Source of the DNA: CAVQWT01 sp963810815
Lineage (GTDB): Bacteria; Pseudomonadota; Gammaproteobacteria; Burkholderiales; Casimicrobiaceae
Direction: 5' to 3'
NCBI GenBank assembly: GCA_963810815.1
Contig: CAWEPB010000009.1
Location: forward strand, 72,094-136,093
DNA length: 64,000 bases
Positions 52,025 through 60,398 of this stretch are shown piece after piece (positions within the stretch are counted from its first letter, which is position 1; each line of letters starts with the position of its first letter). The notes under the pieces are model-generated. The model made no database searches. It was not told the DNA's origin and was given only the letters and a program-made list of their open reading frames with translations. Position numbers and translations under genes: made by a program.

Positions 52025-52399
52025 TCAGGCCGGCGCGGCCGCGCGCTCGGGCTTCGGGCGGGCGGCGCGCGTCGGCTTGGGCGGGGCCCACAGTTCCTCG
52101 AGGTTGTAATAGGCGCGCACCGCGGGCTGCATGATGTGGACGATGATGTCCCCGGCGTCCACCAGCACCCATTCGCCGGAGTCCTCGCCCTCGACGCCGA
52201 TGATCGACGCGCCGGAGGCCTTGAGCTTGTCGCGGACGTGGCTCGCCAGCGCCTTCGTCTGCCGCGCGGATTCGGCGGTGGCGATGACGAGCGCGTCGCA
52301 CATGCTGGTGAGCTTGCGGACATCGAGAACCTCGATGTCGCGGGCCTTGATGTCTTCGAGGGCGGTTACGGCGGTTTTCTGCAGTTTGTTAAGTCGCAT
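52025..52399 (-). CDS. rsfS: Ribosomal silencing factor
   Basis: 124 residues: VTALEDIKARDIEVLDVRKLTSMCDALVIATAESARQTKALA, GEDSGEWVLVDAGDIIVHIM and AVRAYYNLEELW. It binds uL14 and blocks subunit joining in starvation. The tail of about 20 residues is Ala/Arg/Pro-rich. The start overlaps the end of nadD by 11 bases. Confidence 0.95.
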   Translation of the reverse strand: MRLNKLQKTAVTALEDIKARDIEVLDVRKLTSMCDALVIATAESARQTKALASHVRDKLKASGASIIGVEGEDSGEWVLVDAGDIIVHIMQPAVRAYYNLEELWAPPKPTRAARPKPERAAAPA

Positions 52400-53054
52400 C
52401 CGGGCGGGATCGGTAGAGTTGGTTGCGGTCAATATAGGCCAAAACGGCGGGGGGGAGCAAACCGCGCACGGCGTCGCGGTGCCCGGCGGCCAGTTCGGCG
52501 CGTATCGCCGACGCCGAAACCGGACGCGGCGTGATCGGCTGGACGAAGATGCGGCCGGATCCGGCCCGCGCAAGGGCCTCGGCGTCGCCGGCGAGCCGGG
52601 CGGCCCACTCCGCGGCGAGCGGCGGCGCCAGGGTTGCCGGGTCGAGCATGTGGCCGGGGCGGGCGACGACGATGACGTGCGCCAGCGCGAAGAGCTCGGT
52701 CCACCGGTGCCAGGTCGGCAATCCGGCGAACGCGTCGGCGCCGACGATCAGCGCCAGCGGCCGCTCCGGCGCCTCGGCGCGCAGGTCCTCGAGCGTCAGC
52801 ACGGTGTAGCTGCGGCCGCTGCGGGCGATCTCGCGCGCGTCGACTTCGAGGCCCTCGAAGCCCTCGATCGCGAGCTCGACCATCTCGAGACGGTGCGCCG
52901 CCGTCGCGACCGGCGCCGCGCGGTGCGGCGGGTCGCCGGCGGGAACGAACCGCACCGCGGAGAGCCCGAGCGCGGCACGCACTTCGCGCGCGAGCTCGAC
53001 GTGTCCCCAGTGCACGGGGTCGAACGTGCCGCCGAGGATGCCCAGTAGTCTCAT
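52389..53054 (-). CDS. nadD: Nicotinate-nucleotide adenylyltransferase
   Basis: 221 residues: GGTFDPVHWGHVELA (nucleotidyltransferase HxGH site), FVPAGDPPHR, LIVGADAFAGLPTWHRW and PVSASAIR near the C terminus. NAD biosynthesis. First gene of the rsfS-rlmH-maf-rng string, 28 bases after the DUF924 gene. Confidence 0.95.
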   Translation of the reverse strand: MRLLGILGGTFDPVHWGHVELAREVRAALGLSAVRFVPAGDPPHRAAPVATAAHRLEMVELAIEGFEGLEVDAREIARSGRSYTVLTLEDLRAEAPERPLALIVGADAFAGLPTWHRWTELFALAHVIVVARPGHMLDPATLAPPLAAEWAARLAGDAEALARAGSGRIFVQPITPRPVSASAIRAELAAGHRDAVRGLLPPAVLAYIDRNQLYRSRPDAT

Positions 53055-53082
53055 GTCCGGTGTCCCGCGCGCGGCGCGCCGG

Positions 53083-53685
53083 TCAGAATCGCGAACCCGG
53101 CTCGCGCAGGAACGCCGCTTCCGCGACGGTCGACGCGCGTCCGAGGATCGCGTTGCGATGCGGGTAGCGGCCGAAGCGCCGGATCACCGCGGCGTGCCGT
53201 TCCGCCCACTCGAGCGGGGCGCGGTCGCCGGTGGCCGCTGCCAGCGCGCCGAACAGCGCCAGCGAGCGCTCCTGCATCGCCGCGTCCTCGCTGTGCTCGA
53301 ACGGCAGATAGAGGAACCAGCGGCCGTATCGGTCCAGCGCGCGTTCGTGACCCGCCGCGATCGCCGCCTGCGCGACGGCGAGCGCCTGCGCGTCGCCCGC
53401 GAACGCACGCGGCGTGTCGCGAAAGAGGTTCCGGGTGAACTGGTCGAGCAGCAGCACGCGGGCCAGCGCCCCGGCGGCGTCCGTCCAGTCGGCGTAGGCG
53501 CCGGCCAGCGCCGCGTCGACCGCGGCCGCGAAGCGCGCCCGGATCGCGTCGTCGAATGCCGGGTCCTTGCGGAACCAGGCGTCGCGCGCCGACGGGGCCG
53601 GCGTCGCGCCCGCCGCGGACGGCGCCAGGCCGCGGGAGGGTCCGAACCAGAATTCGAGGATGTCGTCGCGCGTAGAATCGACCAT
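53083..53685 (-). CDS. DUF924 family protein
   Basis: 200 residues beginning MVDSTRDDILEFWFGPSRG, with WFRKDPAFDDAIRARF, LLLDQFTRNLFRDTPRAF, YLPFEHSEDAAMQERSL and FGRYPHRNAILGR, all DUF924 hallmarks. All-helical, TPR-like; function unknown. It diverges from the MFS gene with only 36 bases between starts. Confidence 0.9.
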   Translation of the reverse strand: MVDSTRDDILEFWFGPSRGLAPSAAGATPAPSARDAWFRKDPAFDDAIRARFAAAVDAALAGAYADWTDAAGALARVLLLDQFTRNLFRDTPRAFAGDAQALAVAQAAIAAGHERALDRYGRWFLYLPFEHSEDAAMQERSLALFGALAAATGDRAPLEWAERHAAVIRRFGRYPHRNAILGRASTVAEAAFLREPGSRF

Positions 53686-53721
53686 TCCGCCACTGTAACC
53701 CGGCCGCCGCTTTCCCCGCAC

Positions 53722-54908
53722 GTGCAGACGTCCCGCCGCGACCTCTTCCTGCTCGCCGCCTGCCAGGCCCTGCTGCTGGTCAATTCGGCCGGCCTGATCT
53801 CGATGAACGGCCTCGTCGGCTACGCGCTCGCGCCCGACCGGGCGCTCGCGACGCTGGGTGCGACGACCTACGTGCTGGGCTCGGCGCTGGCGGCGATGCC
53901 GGCCGCGCTGTGGATGGGCCGCGTCGGCCGGCGCCGGGGCTTCATGGCGGGCGCCGCGGTCAACATCGTCGGCACCTGCCTCGCCGGGACGGCGCTGTGG
54001 CTCGGCAACTTCGCGCTGTACTGCGTGGCGACGGCGCTGATCGGCGTCTACAACGCCTTCGGCCTGCAGTATCGATTCGCGGCCGCCGAGGTCGCGGCGC
54101 CGGCCGACCGCGCGATGGCGATCTCGCTGGTGCTCGCCGGGGGCGTCGCGGGCGGCTTCCTCGGTCCCGAATCCACGCGCTGGGCGAAGGACGCGTTCGG
54201 CACCCCGTTCCTGGGCTCGTTCCTGGTGCTGGCGGCGATCGCGCTGGTGGCGATCGCAGTGCAGTCGCGGCTGCACGTGCCGCCGCCTTCCGCCGCCGAG
54301 CGTGCCGGCGGCGGCCGCCCGCTCTCCCGGATCGTGCGGCAGCCGGTGTTCGTCGTGTCGGTGCTCGCCGCCGCGCTGGGCTACGGCCTGATGAACCTGC
54401 TGATGACCGCGACGCCGCTGGCGATGAGCTTCTGCGCCTACCCGTACTCCGACGCCGCGTTCGTCATCGAATGGCACGTCGTCGGCATGTACGCGCCCGG
54501 GGCTGGTGACCGGCCGGCTGATCCGCCGCTTCGGCGTGCTCGGCGTCATCGTCGCCGGCACGGCGCTGGTCGCCGCGTGCGCAGCGGTCGCGCTGAACGG
54601 CAACAGCGTCATGCATTTCTGGACCGCGCTGGTGCTGCTCGGGCGTCGGCTGGAACTTCATGTACACGGGCGGCACGACGCTGCTCACCGAGAGCTACGA
54701 GCCCGCCGAGAAGTCGAAGACGCAGGGCGCCAACGACTTCATCGTGTTCACGACGATGGGCGTTTCCTCGCTGGCCTCCGGCGCCCTGGTGTCGACCGCG
54801 GGGTGGGAGCGGATGAACGCCGCCGCGCTGCCGGTGCTGGTCGTCGTCGTCGCGGCCGTCGCGTGGCTCGCGTGGCTGCGGCGCGGTGCTACGGCGCCGC
54901 GTTCCTGA
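53722..54908 (+). pseudogene. MFS transporter (two one-base frameshifts)
   Basis: Twelve-helix major-facilitator protein, about 394 residues when repaired. The first frame gives LLVNSAGLISMNGLVGYAL through VVGMYAPG. Removing one G from GGGG at 54499-54502 gives MYAPGLVTGRLIRRFGVLGV; removing one G from GGG at 54641-54643 gives LVLLGVGWNFMYTGGTTLL and runs to the stop at 54908. Both edits leave a family-like protein, so it is probably intact in the organism. GTG 53722 is the start. Substrate unknown. It overlaps the convergent CDF gene by 20 bases. Confidence 0.72.
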
Positions 54909-55755
54909 ACTTCCAGTAGACGGCGTCGATCCGCTTGCCCGCGGCGTCGGCGAGGTGGGTCTTCAGCGCCTCGCCGAGTCCGTACGAACCGCCGCACCTC
55001 GCGGTCCGCGCGGACGAAGACGACGGCGCGGTCGTCGTCGAGCACCAGCGAGCGGACGTCGGCCGGAATCTTCTTCGCGTCGAGCCAGCGGGCCGCCGCG
55101 GCGTCGATCTCCGGGTCGGAGGTGTCGATCAGCAGCCGGCGGTTGAGCGTGGCGAGGAAGATCGCCATGCCGCCGAGGATGAGTCCGACGAGGATGGCCA
55201 CGCGCCGCGTCGAACTCCGGCCGCGGGCCGAACACGAGCGGCGACCCCGGCCACCAGCAGCGTCAGCAGGATGCCGAACACGGCGACACCGTCCTCGAGC
55301 AGCACCGCGAGGACGGTGACGTTGGTGCGGTTCTCGCGCACGCCCTTCCAGCCGCCGATCTCGCGCCACGCGGTGAAGAACGTCCACAGCTCCAGCGCCA
55401 GCGAGAACACCAGCAGGCCGATGACCAGCAGCGTGAAGGGCTGCGACGCCTCCGGCGCCAGCAGCGCGTGGACGCCGTGGTAGACGTTGATGCCGCAGCC
55501 GATGAAGAACACCGAGACCGCCGACACCAGCGCCCAGAAGAACTTTTCCTGTGCGCGCCCGAACGGGTGCTCGCGCGTGGGTGCGCCGCGCCCCCGCACC
55601 TCGCCGACCTTCAGCAGCGCCTGGTTGCCGACGTCGGCGAGCGAATGGACCGTCTCCGCGAACAGCGTCGGCGAGCCGGTGATCGCCCAGCCGATGCCCT
55701 TGGCGACGGCGATGGTCGAGTTGGTGGCGATGGAGAGGGTGACGGAGCTGGACAT
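54889..55755 (-). pseudogene. Cation-diffusion-facilitator family protein (three one-base frameshifts)
   Basis: CDF-type membrane protein of about 287 residues if repaired. The N-terminal part, MSSSVTLSIATNSTIAVAKGIGWAITGSPTLFAETVHSLADVGNQ, includes the family His-x3-Asp (HSLAD). Frame changes occur at CCCC 55245-55248, at CC 55205-55206 and near 54981-54988; dropping one base at each restores LVFGPRPEFDA, RVAILVGLILGGMAIFLATLNRR and YGLGEALKTHLADAAGKRIDAVYWKFRNAAP. It is probably a metal (Zn/Co/Mn) exporter. Confidence 0.7.
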
Positions 55756-55788
55756 CGTGGCGGCTCGGCGGCGGCGCCGTGGCTCGGG

Positions 55789-55819
55789 TTCGACTCAGGT
55801 TCGACTCAGTTCGACTCAG
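55789..55819 (+). repeat. Three tandem copies of TTCGACTCAG
   Basis: Exact ten-base units at 55789, 55800 and 55810. The last contains the stop codon of proA on the opposite strand. It may be a slipped-strand expansion between proA and the CDF gene. Confidence 0.6.
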
Positions 55820-57108
55820 TTTCGTATCTGCCCGCTGCCCAGCACGATCCACTTCCGGCTGGTCAGCCCCTCGAGCCCGACCGGCCCGCGCGCGTGCAGC
55901 TTGTTGGTCGAGATGCCGATCTCCGCGCCCAGCCCGAACTCGAAGCCGTCGGCGAAGCGCGTGCTGGCGTTGACCATCACCGAGCTCGAGTCCACCTCGC
56001 GCAGGAAGCGCATCGCCGCCGCGTAGTCGCCGGTGACGATGCTGTCGGTGTGCTGCGAGCCGTAGCGTGCGATGTGGTCGATCGCCGCGTCGAGCGAATC
56101 GACGACGCGGACCGCGAGGATCGGCGCGAGGTACTCGGTGGCCCAATCTTCCTCGGTCGCCGCGTTCATCGCGGGAACCAGCGCGCGCGAGCGCTCGCAG
56201 CCGCGCAGCTCGACGCCCTTCGCCGCGTAGATTTCCGCCAGCGGCGCCAGCACGCGGGCGGCGACGTCGGCGTGGACGAGCAGCGTCTCCATGGTGTTGC
56301 AGGGGCTGTACCGCTGCGTCTTGGCGTTGTCGGCGATGCGCACCGCCATGTCGATGTCCGCGGCGCGGTCGACGTAGACGTGGCAGACGCCGTCGAGGTG
56401 CTTGATCACCGGCACCTTCGCCTCGCGGCTGATCCGCTCGATCAGGCCCTTGCCGCCGCGCGGCACGATGACGTCGACGTGGCGCTCGTCGGCGATCAGG
56501 TGGCCGACGGCGGCGCGGTCGGCCGTCGCGATCACCTGCACGGCGCTTTCCGGCAGGCCCGCCGCGGCCAGGCCCTCGCGGACGCAGGCCGCGATTGCGC
56601 GGTTGCTGCGGAGCGCCTCGGACCCGCCGCGCAGGATCGTCGCGTTGCCTGCCTTGAGGCACAGTCCGGCAGCGTCGGCGGTCACGTTGGGCCGCGACTC
56701 GTAGATGATGCCGACCACGCCCAGCGGCACCCGCATCATGCCGACCTGGATGCCGGAGGGACGGAACTTGAGGTCGCTGATCTCGCCGACCGGATCGGGC
56801 AGCGCGGCGATCTGCTCCAGGCCTTCGGCCATCGCCTCGATCGTCTTCGGCGTCAGCGCCAGGCGGTCGACGAACGCGGCGTCGTGTCCCGCGGCCCGGG
56901 CCGCGGCGACGTCGTCGGCATTGGCCGCGGCGAGCTTCGCCTCGTCGCGCCGGATCGCCGCCGCCATCGCGTGCAGCGCGGCGTTCTTCGCCGCCGTGTC
57001 GGCGCGGGCGAGTTCGCGCGCCGCGGCGCGCGCGGCGGCGCCGACACCCGCCATGTACGCAGCGACGTCGGTGACGGGGCCCGCTCCGGGGCTTGTGCTG
57101 TTGGCCAT
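55816..57108 (-). CDS. proA: Glutamate-5-semialdehyde dehydrogenase (gamma-glutamyl phosphate reductase)
   Basis: 430 residues. ALDH-fold enzyme of proline synthesis: PLGVVGIIYESRPNVTADAAGLCLKAGNATILRGGSEA, VPRGGKGLIERISREAKVPVIKHLDGVCHVYVD and catalytic Cys in RYSPCNTMETLLVH. C-terminal block FGLGAEIGISTNKLHARGPVGLEGLTSRKW. The ATG is preceded not by a ribosome site but by a -10-like TACAAT six bases upstream. Confidence 0.96.
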   Translation of the reverse strand: MANSTSPGAGPVTDVAAYMAGVGAAARAAARELARADTAAKNAALHAMAAAIRRDEAKLAAANADDVAAARAAGHDAAFVDRLALTPKTIEAMAEGLEQIAALPDPVGEISDLKFRPSGIQVGMMRVPLGVVGIIYESRPNVTADAAGLCLKAGNATILRGGSEALRSNRAIAACVREGLAAAGLPESAVQVIATADRAAVGHLIADERHVDVIVPRGGKGLIERISREAKVPVIKHLDGVCHVYVDRAADIDMAVRIADNAKTQRYSPCNTMETLLVHADVAARVLAPLAEIYAAKGVELRGCERSRALVPAMNAATEEDWATEYLAPILAVRVVDSLDAAIDHIARYGSQHTDSIVTGDYAAAMRFLREVDSSSVMVNASTRFADGFEFGLGAEIGISTNKLHARGPVGLEGLTSRKWIVLGSGQIRN

Positions 57109-57114
57109 CGCTGG

Positions 57115-57120
57115 ATTGTA
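57115..57120 (-). promoter_or_regulatory. Candidate -10 box with start at the proA ATG
   Basis: TACAAT on the minus strand followed by CCAGCG and then ATG. Standard spacing puts +1 on the start codon, as for the 5'-nucleotidase gene at 5059. Confidence 0.4.
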
Positions 57121-57226
57121 GCGCGGCGGCGCGCGATCCTCCCGGCGTGGCGCCGGGTGCGATGCCGTCGCAGCGTGGCCGCGGAGGGCCGGCGGAACCG
57201 GGGCCTGGCGGCCGGCCGCCGCGACG

Positions 57227-57892
57227 CTAACGCCGCACGTCGATCCGCCGCACGCCGCTCTCGCCGCCGACGAGGATGGTGTCGGCGCCGCGACGCGCGA
57301 ACAGGCCCACGGTGACCACACCGGCGATCTGGTTCAGCTCGGTCTCGAGCTTGACCGGGTCGAGGATCTTCAGGTTGCGCACGTCGAGGATGACGTTGCC
57401 GTTGTCGGTGGTGAAGCCCTGCCGCAGCTCGGGCTGCCCGCCGAGGCGAACGATCTCGCGCCCGACGTAGCTGCGCGCCATCGGGATCACCTCGATCGGC
57501 AGCGGGAAGGTGCCCAGCACGCCGACCAGCTTCGAGCTGTCGACGATGCAGACGAACCTGCGCGACGCGGCGGCGACGATCTTCTCGCGGGTGAGCGCGC
57601 CGCCGCCGCCCTTGATCATCGCCCCGTGCTCGGTGACCTCGTCCGCGCCGTCGATGTAGACCGCGAGGTCGCCGGTGTTGTTGAGCTCCTCGACCGGGAT
57701 GCCGTGCGACTTCAGGCGCTCGGCGGTCTTCACCGACGAGGCGACGGCACCCTTGATCCGGTCCTTGATCTTCGCCAGTTCGTCGATGAAGAAGTTGGCG
57801 GTCGATCCGCTGCCGACGCCGATCCACGCGTCGTCGACGACGTGCCTGATCGCGTCGCGCGCGACGGCCTGCTTGAGTTCGTCCTGGGTCAT
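57227..57892 (-). CDS. rpiA: Ribose-5-phosphate isomerase A
   Basis: 221 residues: WIGVGSGSTANFFIDEL, IDGADEVTEHGAMIKGGGGALTREKIVAAASRRFVCIVDSSK with the catalytic Glu/Lys, and FTDNGNVILDV (as TTDNGNVILDV). Interconverts ribose-5- and ribulose-5-phosphate. Divergent from the genes at 58.3 kb; -10 box at 57920-57925. Confidence 0.96.
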   Translation of the reverse strand: MTQDELKQAVARDAIRHVVDDAWIGVGSGSTANFFIDELAKIKDRIKGAVASSVKTAERLKSHGIPVEELNNTGDLAVYIDGADEVTEHGAMIKGGGGALTREKIVAAASRRFVCIVDSSKLVGVLGTFPLPIEVIPMARSYVGREIVRLGGQPELRQGFTTDNGNVILDVRNLKILDPVKLETELNQIAGVVTVGLFARRGADTILVGGESGVRRIDVRR

Positions 57893-57919
57893 GGGATTGC
57901 CTTGCGTGATGGTTCGCCG

Positions 57920-57925
57920 ATTCTA
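57920..57925 (-). promoter_or_regulatory. Candidate -10 box for rpiA
   Basis: TAGAAT on the minus strand (GGGTAGAATCGG), 27 bases before the rpiA start. Confidence 0.4.
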
Positions 57926-58243
57926 CCCCTCGGGGGCGAGATGCCGGCGGGTCCGGTCGGCGATGCCACGGCGCGTCCGTACCGTCCCGCCGCGTCGCCC
58001 GAGGAGCGTGCCGGGAACGGCGACCGAATTTCGGTTCCGAACATTCCAGGACTCAATCATCCGCGATGGTCGCGGTGCGATCGGCGGTCACCGCGCCGGA
58101 CTTCGCGCTCCCGCGCGACATTCGGGCGCATCCGGGTTTCTCGCGGCCGCCGCAGGTAAGGGTTTCGGCGGTGCCGCCCGCGGACGCGGAAAGTGTCCGC
58201 CATCCGGCGGGCCTCCGACGGCGCGCATCCCGCCTGGAACACA
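57926..58243. other. Gene-free stretch between rpiA and the 58.3-kb gene
   Basis: About 320 bases. The open frames here are short, Arg/Ala-rich and without motifs or ribosome sites. Apart from the flanking -10 boxes I see no repeat, hairpin with a T tail, or RNA gene. Confidence 0.4.
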
Positions 58244-58249
58244 TATAAT
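58244..58249 (+). promoter_or_regulatory. Perfect -10 box
   Basis: TATAAT in ACATATAATCATTGG, about 80 bases before the start of the small exported protein gene. Confidence 0.5.
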
Positions 58250-58329
58250 CATTGGCAGCCCAGGTGTCGGCAGAAGCTGTCCGGCGCAGTGGTGTCATGT
58301 CCGATGGTCAGATATTCATGGAGAAATCG

Positions 58330-58704
58330 ATGGCGATGAAACGTCAAATGCGCGCGGCCTTGTTCGGGGCGTGCATGGTGCTGGCAGTGGCGGCGGGCAC
58401 GGCCCGCGCACAGGAAGTTCCCGTGGTCACAGGCGACCATTGGACCAAGTCGACTCCCGAGGTGAAGAAGGCGTACCTCGTCGGGATCGCCAACATGGTC
58501 CAGGTCGAATCGGCGTTCCAGGGCGCGACCCCGCCGTCCGACGCCCAGAGCGTCATCCCGCGCCTCGTCAAGGGGATGAAGGGCAAGACCCTGGACGGCG
58601 TGCGTGAAGGGCTCGACAAGTGGTACGCCGCGAACCCCGCGCGGATCCAGCGGCCGGTGCTCGAGACCATCTGGTTCGAGATGGTCGTGCCGGGCCTCAA
58701 GTAA
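58330..58704 (+). CDS. Small exported protein of unknown function
   Basis: 124 residues: signal peptide (MRAALFGACMVLAVAAGTARAQ region) then EVPVVTGDHWTKSTPEVKKAYLVGIANMVQVESAFQG, KGKTLDGVREGLDKWYAANPAR and a hydrophobic end. ATG 58330 follows GGAG at six bases; ATG 58318 and 58336 are alternatives. The pattern recalls small Rap1a-like periplasmic proteins but I do not assign it. It is followed 21 bases later by a lipoprotein gene. Confidence 0.75.
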   Translation: MAMKRQMRAALFGACMVLAVAAGTARAQEVPVVTGDHWTKSTPEVKKAYLVGIANMVQVESAFQGATPPSDAQSVIPRLVKGMKGKTLDGVREGLDKWYAANPARIQRPVLETIWFEMVVPGLK

Positions 58705-58708
58705 CCCC

Positions 58709-60190
58709 CTACGCGGAGACGGAACATGAAACGGATTGGAATGATTGTGGCCATCGCGGCTGTCGCGGCGGCGGCCGGATGCACCAACATGACCCCGCAA
58801 CAGCAGGGGACCATGAGCGGCGCCGCCATCGGTGCCGCGGCCGGGGCCGGAATCGCGGCCATCTCGGGTGGCAGCGGCTGGACCGGCGCCGCCGTCGGCG
58901 CGGTCGCCGGCGGTGTGGCCGGCAACGTGAAGGGTGGCCGGGCGCAGTGATATAGGGCCGGCGCGGGGCGAGAGCGCTGCGCCGGCAGCTTCGCGGCGCA
59001 TTGCGCCGCGGGGAATATCCCCTGCCGGGGCCGGGCATCTGCTCGGCCCCGTTCGTTTCCGGTGCAGGGAGCCGAGGCTCCGGTTGAACTGCCCCGGTCC
59101 CGATCGATCGCCGTGACCGGCGGATTCGCCGCCCGGCGGCGTACACGCGGCCGTCGCGCGACAGCAGGACGGCGACCGGGCGCGTCCCGGCGAATCCGGA
59201 GAGCACGATCGTCATTATCGAGGTGATCGGCACCGCGAGGAATGCGCCGGCGATGCCCCAGAGTCCCGACCAGACGGTCAGGCTGACCAGAATCGCGAAC
59301 GGGCTGAGGTTGAGGCTGTTCCCCATGACGTACGGGTCGAGGAAATTGCCGATCACGAACTGGGCCGCGGACAGGTAGATCAGCAGCATCACGATGGTGT
59401 TGAGGTCGGCGAACTGGACCAGCGCCATCGCCACCGGGAACATCACGCCGAGGAACGAGCCGATGTACGGAACGAAGTTCAGCAGCGCGATCAGGACCGC
59501 CCAGAAGGTGGCGAATTCGAGGCCGTAGAGCGTCATGATCACCCAGCTGATCGCCCCCAGCAGCAGGCTGAGGAAGGTCTTCAGCGCCAGGTACGAGCCG
59601 ATGCGGGCGTTGATGTCGCTGGTGACCTGCCGGATGCGGGCGATCCGCTGCGGATCGCTCGACAGGCCGGCCAGCTTGGCCGGGAAATGGCGCAGCTCCA
59701 GCAGCAGGAAGCTCGCGTAGAGGAACACGACGACCAGGCTGACCAGGATCGACGTCACCGAGACGACCGTCGATCCGATGACCCGATGGACGTTGATCTG
59801 GGCGAGCAGGTCCTGCCGCAGCGATATCCACGTGGGCTCGGTTTCGACGCCCAGGATGACGGCCAGCCGCTGGATCGAGGCGAGCAGCGACTCCTGGTAC
59901 AACGGGCCGCGCGCAAGCACGCTGTCCATGTTGGCGACCACCAGGTAGACGGCGAACGCGAAGCCGGCGCCGATCAGCAGCGTCGACAGGGCGTAGGCCA
60001 GGCTCTGTGGCATCGCCCGGCCGAGGTACGGCAGCTTGCCGAGCAGCCGGGTGAGTCCGACGATCACGTAGACCACCAGGACCCCGAGCACCACCGGGAC
60101 GAAGACGCCTCGCCCGATGTACAGCACCCAGCCGATGATCAGCGCGAGGGCGGCGCCGTGGACCAGCGCTTCGAGTCGTGCGTTGGGCAT
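58709..60190 (-). CDS. AI-2E-family (PerM) membrane transporter with doubtful C-terminal tail
   Basis: The first 350 residues are a normal PF01594 permease: PVVLGVLVVYVIVGLTRLLGKLPYL, a central coiled segment, LLGAISWVIMTLYGLEFATFWAVLIALLNFVPYIGSFLG and DPYVMGNSLNLSPFAILVSLTVWSGLWGIAGAFLAVP. After SRDGRV (nucleotide about 59140) the frame stays open for 143 Arg/Pro/Ser-rich codons to 58709. It passes through two terminator-like hairpins and the whole lipoprotein gene on the other strand. No minus frame has a stop in 58960-59200, so the native end may have been lost. Role: export of small molecules, unproven. Confidence 0.8.
   Translation of the reverse strand: MPNARLEALVHGAALALIIGWVLYIGRGVFVPVVLGVLVVYVIVGLTRLLGKLPYLGRAMPQSLAYALSTLLIGAGFAFAVYLVVANMDSVLARGPLYQESLLASIQRLAVILGVETEPTWISLRQDLLAQINVHRVIGSTVVSVTSILVSLVVVFLYASFLLLELRHFPAKLAGLSSDPQRIARIRQVTSDINARIGSYLALKTFLSLLLGAISWVIMTLYGLEFATFWAVLIALLNFVPYIGSFLGVMFPVAMALVQFADLNTIVMLLIYLSAAQFVIGNFLDPYVMGNSLNLSPFAILVSLTVWSGLWGIAGAFLAVPITSIMTIVLSGFAGTRPVAVLLSRDGRVYAAGRRIRRSRRSIGTGAVQPEPRLPAPETNGAEQMPGPGRGYSPRRNAPRSCRRSALAPRRPYITAPGHPSRCRPHRRRPRRRRRRSSRCHPRWPRFRPRPRHRWRRRSWSPAVAGSCWCIRPPPRQPRWPQSFQSVSCSVSA
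58726..58950 (+). CDS. Small glycine-zipper lipoprotein
   Basis: 74 residues. Signal with lipobox AAAAGC (Cys about residue 19), then a glycine-zipper segment GAAIGAAAGAGIAAISGG and GAAVGAVAGGVAGN. Likely outer-membrane lipoprotein of the YMGG/Gly-zipper_2 type. GCGGAGACGGAAC lies before the ATG. On the opposite strand an uninterrupted frame from the AI-2E permease gene runs through it. Confidence 0.85.
   Translation: MKRIGMIVAIAAVAAAAGCTNMTPQQQGTMSGAAIGAAAGAGIAAISGGSGWTGAAVGAVAGGVAGNVKGGRAQ
58992..59050 (+). terminator. Two adjacent hairpins after the lipoprotein gene
   Basis: Hairpin 1 at 58992-59010: arms CGCGGCG and CGCCGCG, loop of five. Hairpin 2 at 59027-59050: arms GGGGCCG and CGGCCCC, loop of ten, followed by GTTCGTTTCC. 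Plausible factor-independent terminator for the plus-strand pair, and possibly for the convergent permease gene. Confidence 0.45.
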
Positions 60191-60223
60191 GGGGCGGGCG
60201 CGTGGGCGGTGCGGGACGGGACG

Positions 60224-60244
60224 GGATTCGAACCGGTCGAATCC
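60224..60244. repeat. Inverted repeat upstream of the AI-2E gene
   Basis: GGATTCGA and TCGAATCC flank five bases (ACCGG). The left part reads like a tRNA T-arm but no tRNA surrounds it. Possible regulator site, 34 bases before the permease ATG. Confidence 0.4.
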
Positions 60245-60315
60245 TAGCAGACGCGGTCGGAGCGGGGCGCGCCCCGCGCTTCGCTTCGCGGGATCGTCAT
60301 TGTTTCGAAAGTGAA

Positions 60316-60331
60316 GGATCGCGCGCGATCC
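60316..60331. promoter_or_regulatory. 16-bp perfect palindrome
   Basis: GGATCGCGCGCGATCC, roughly midway between the divergent starts of the permease and arcD, 62 bases before the arcD -10 box. Confidence 0.4.
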
Positions 60332-60392
60332 ATCGGGGCCGGGTTGGACAATCCTTGCGCCCGGCGCTTGCCACGACTACGCCTCGGACATC

Positions 60393-60398
60393 TATAAT
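60393..60398 (+). promoter_or_regulatory. -10 box for arcDA
   Basis: Perfect TATAAT; TTGCCA lies 19 bases upstream. The leader to the arcD start is about 100 bases and ends in AAGGAGAACAAC. Confidence 0.5.

Noticed and set aside
60220..60250. T-arm-like GGATTCGAACC suggesting a tRNA gene or attachment site
   Set aside because: No D-arm, anticodon arm or matching acceptor stem on either strand within 90 bases; it is better explained as half of an inverted repeat.
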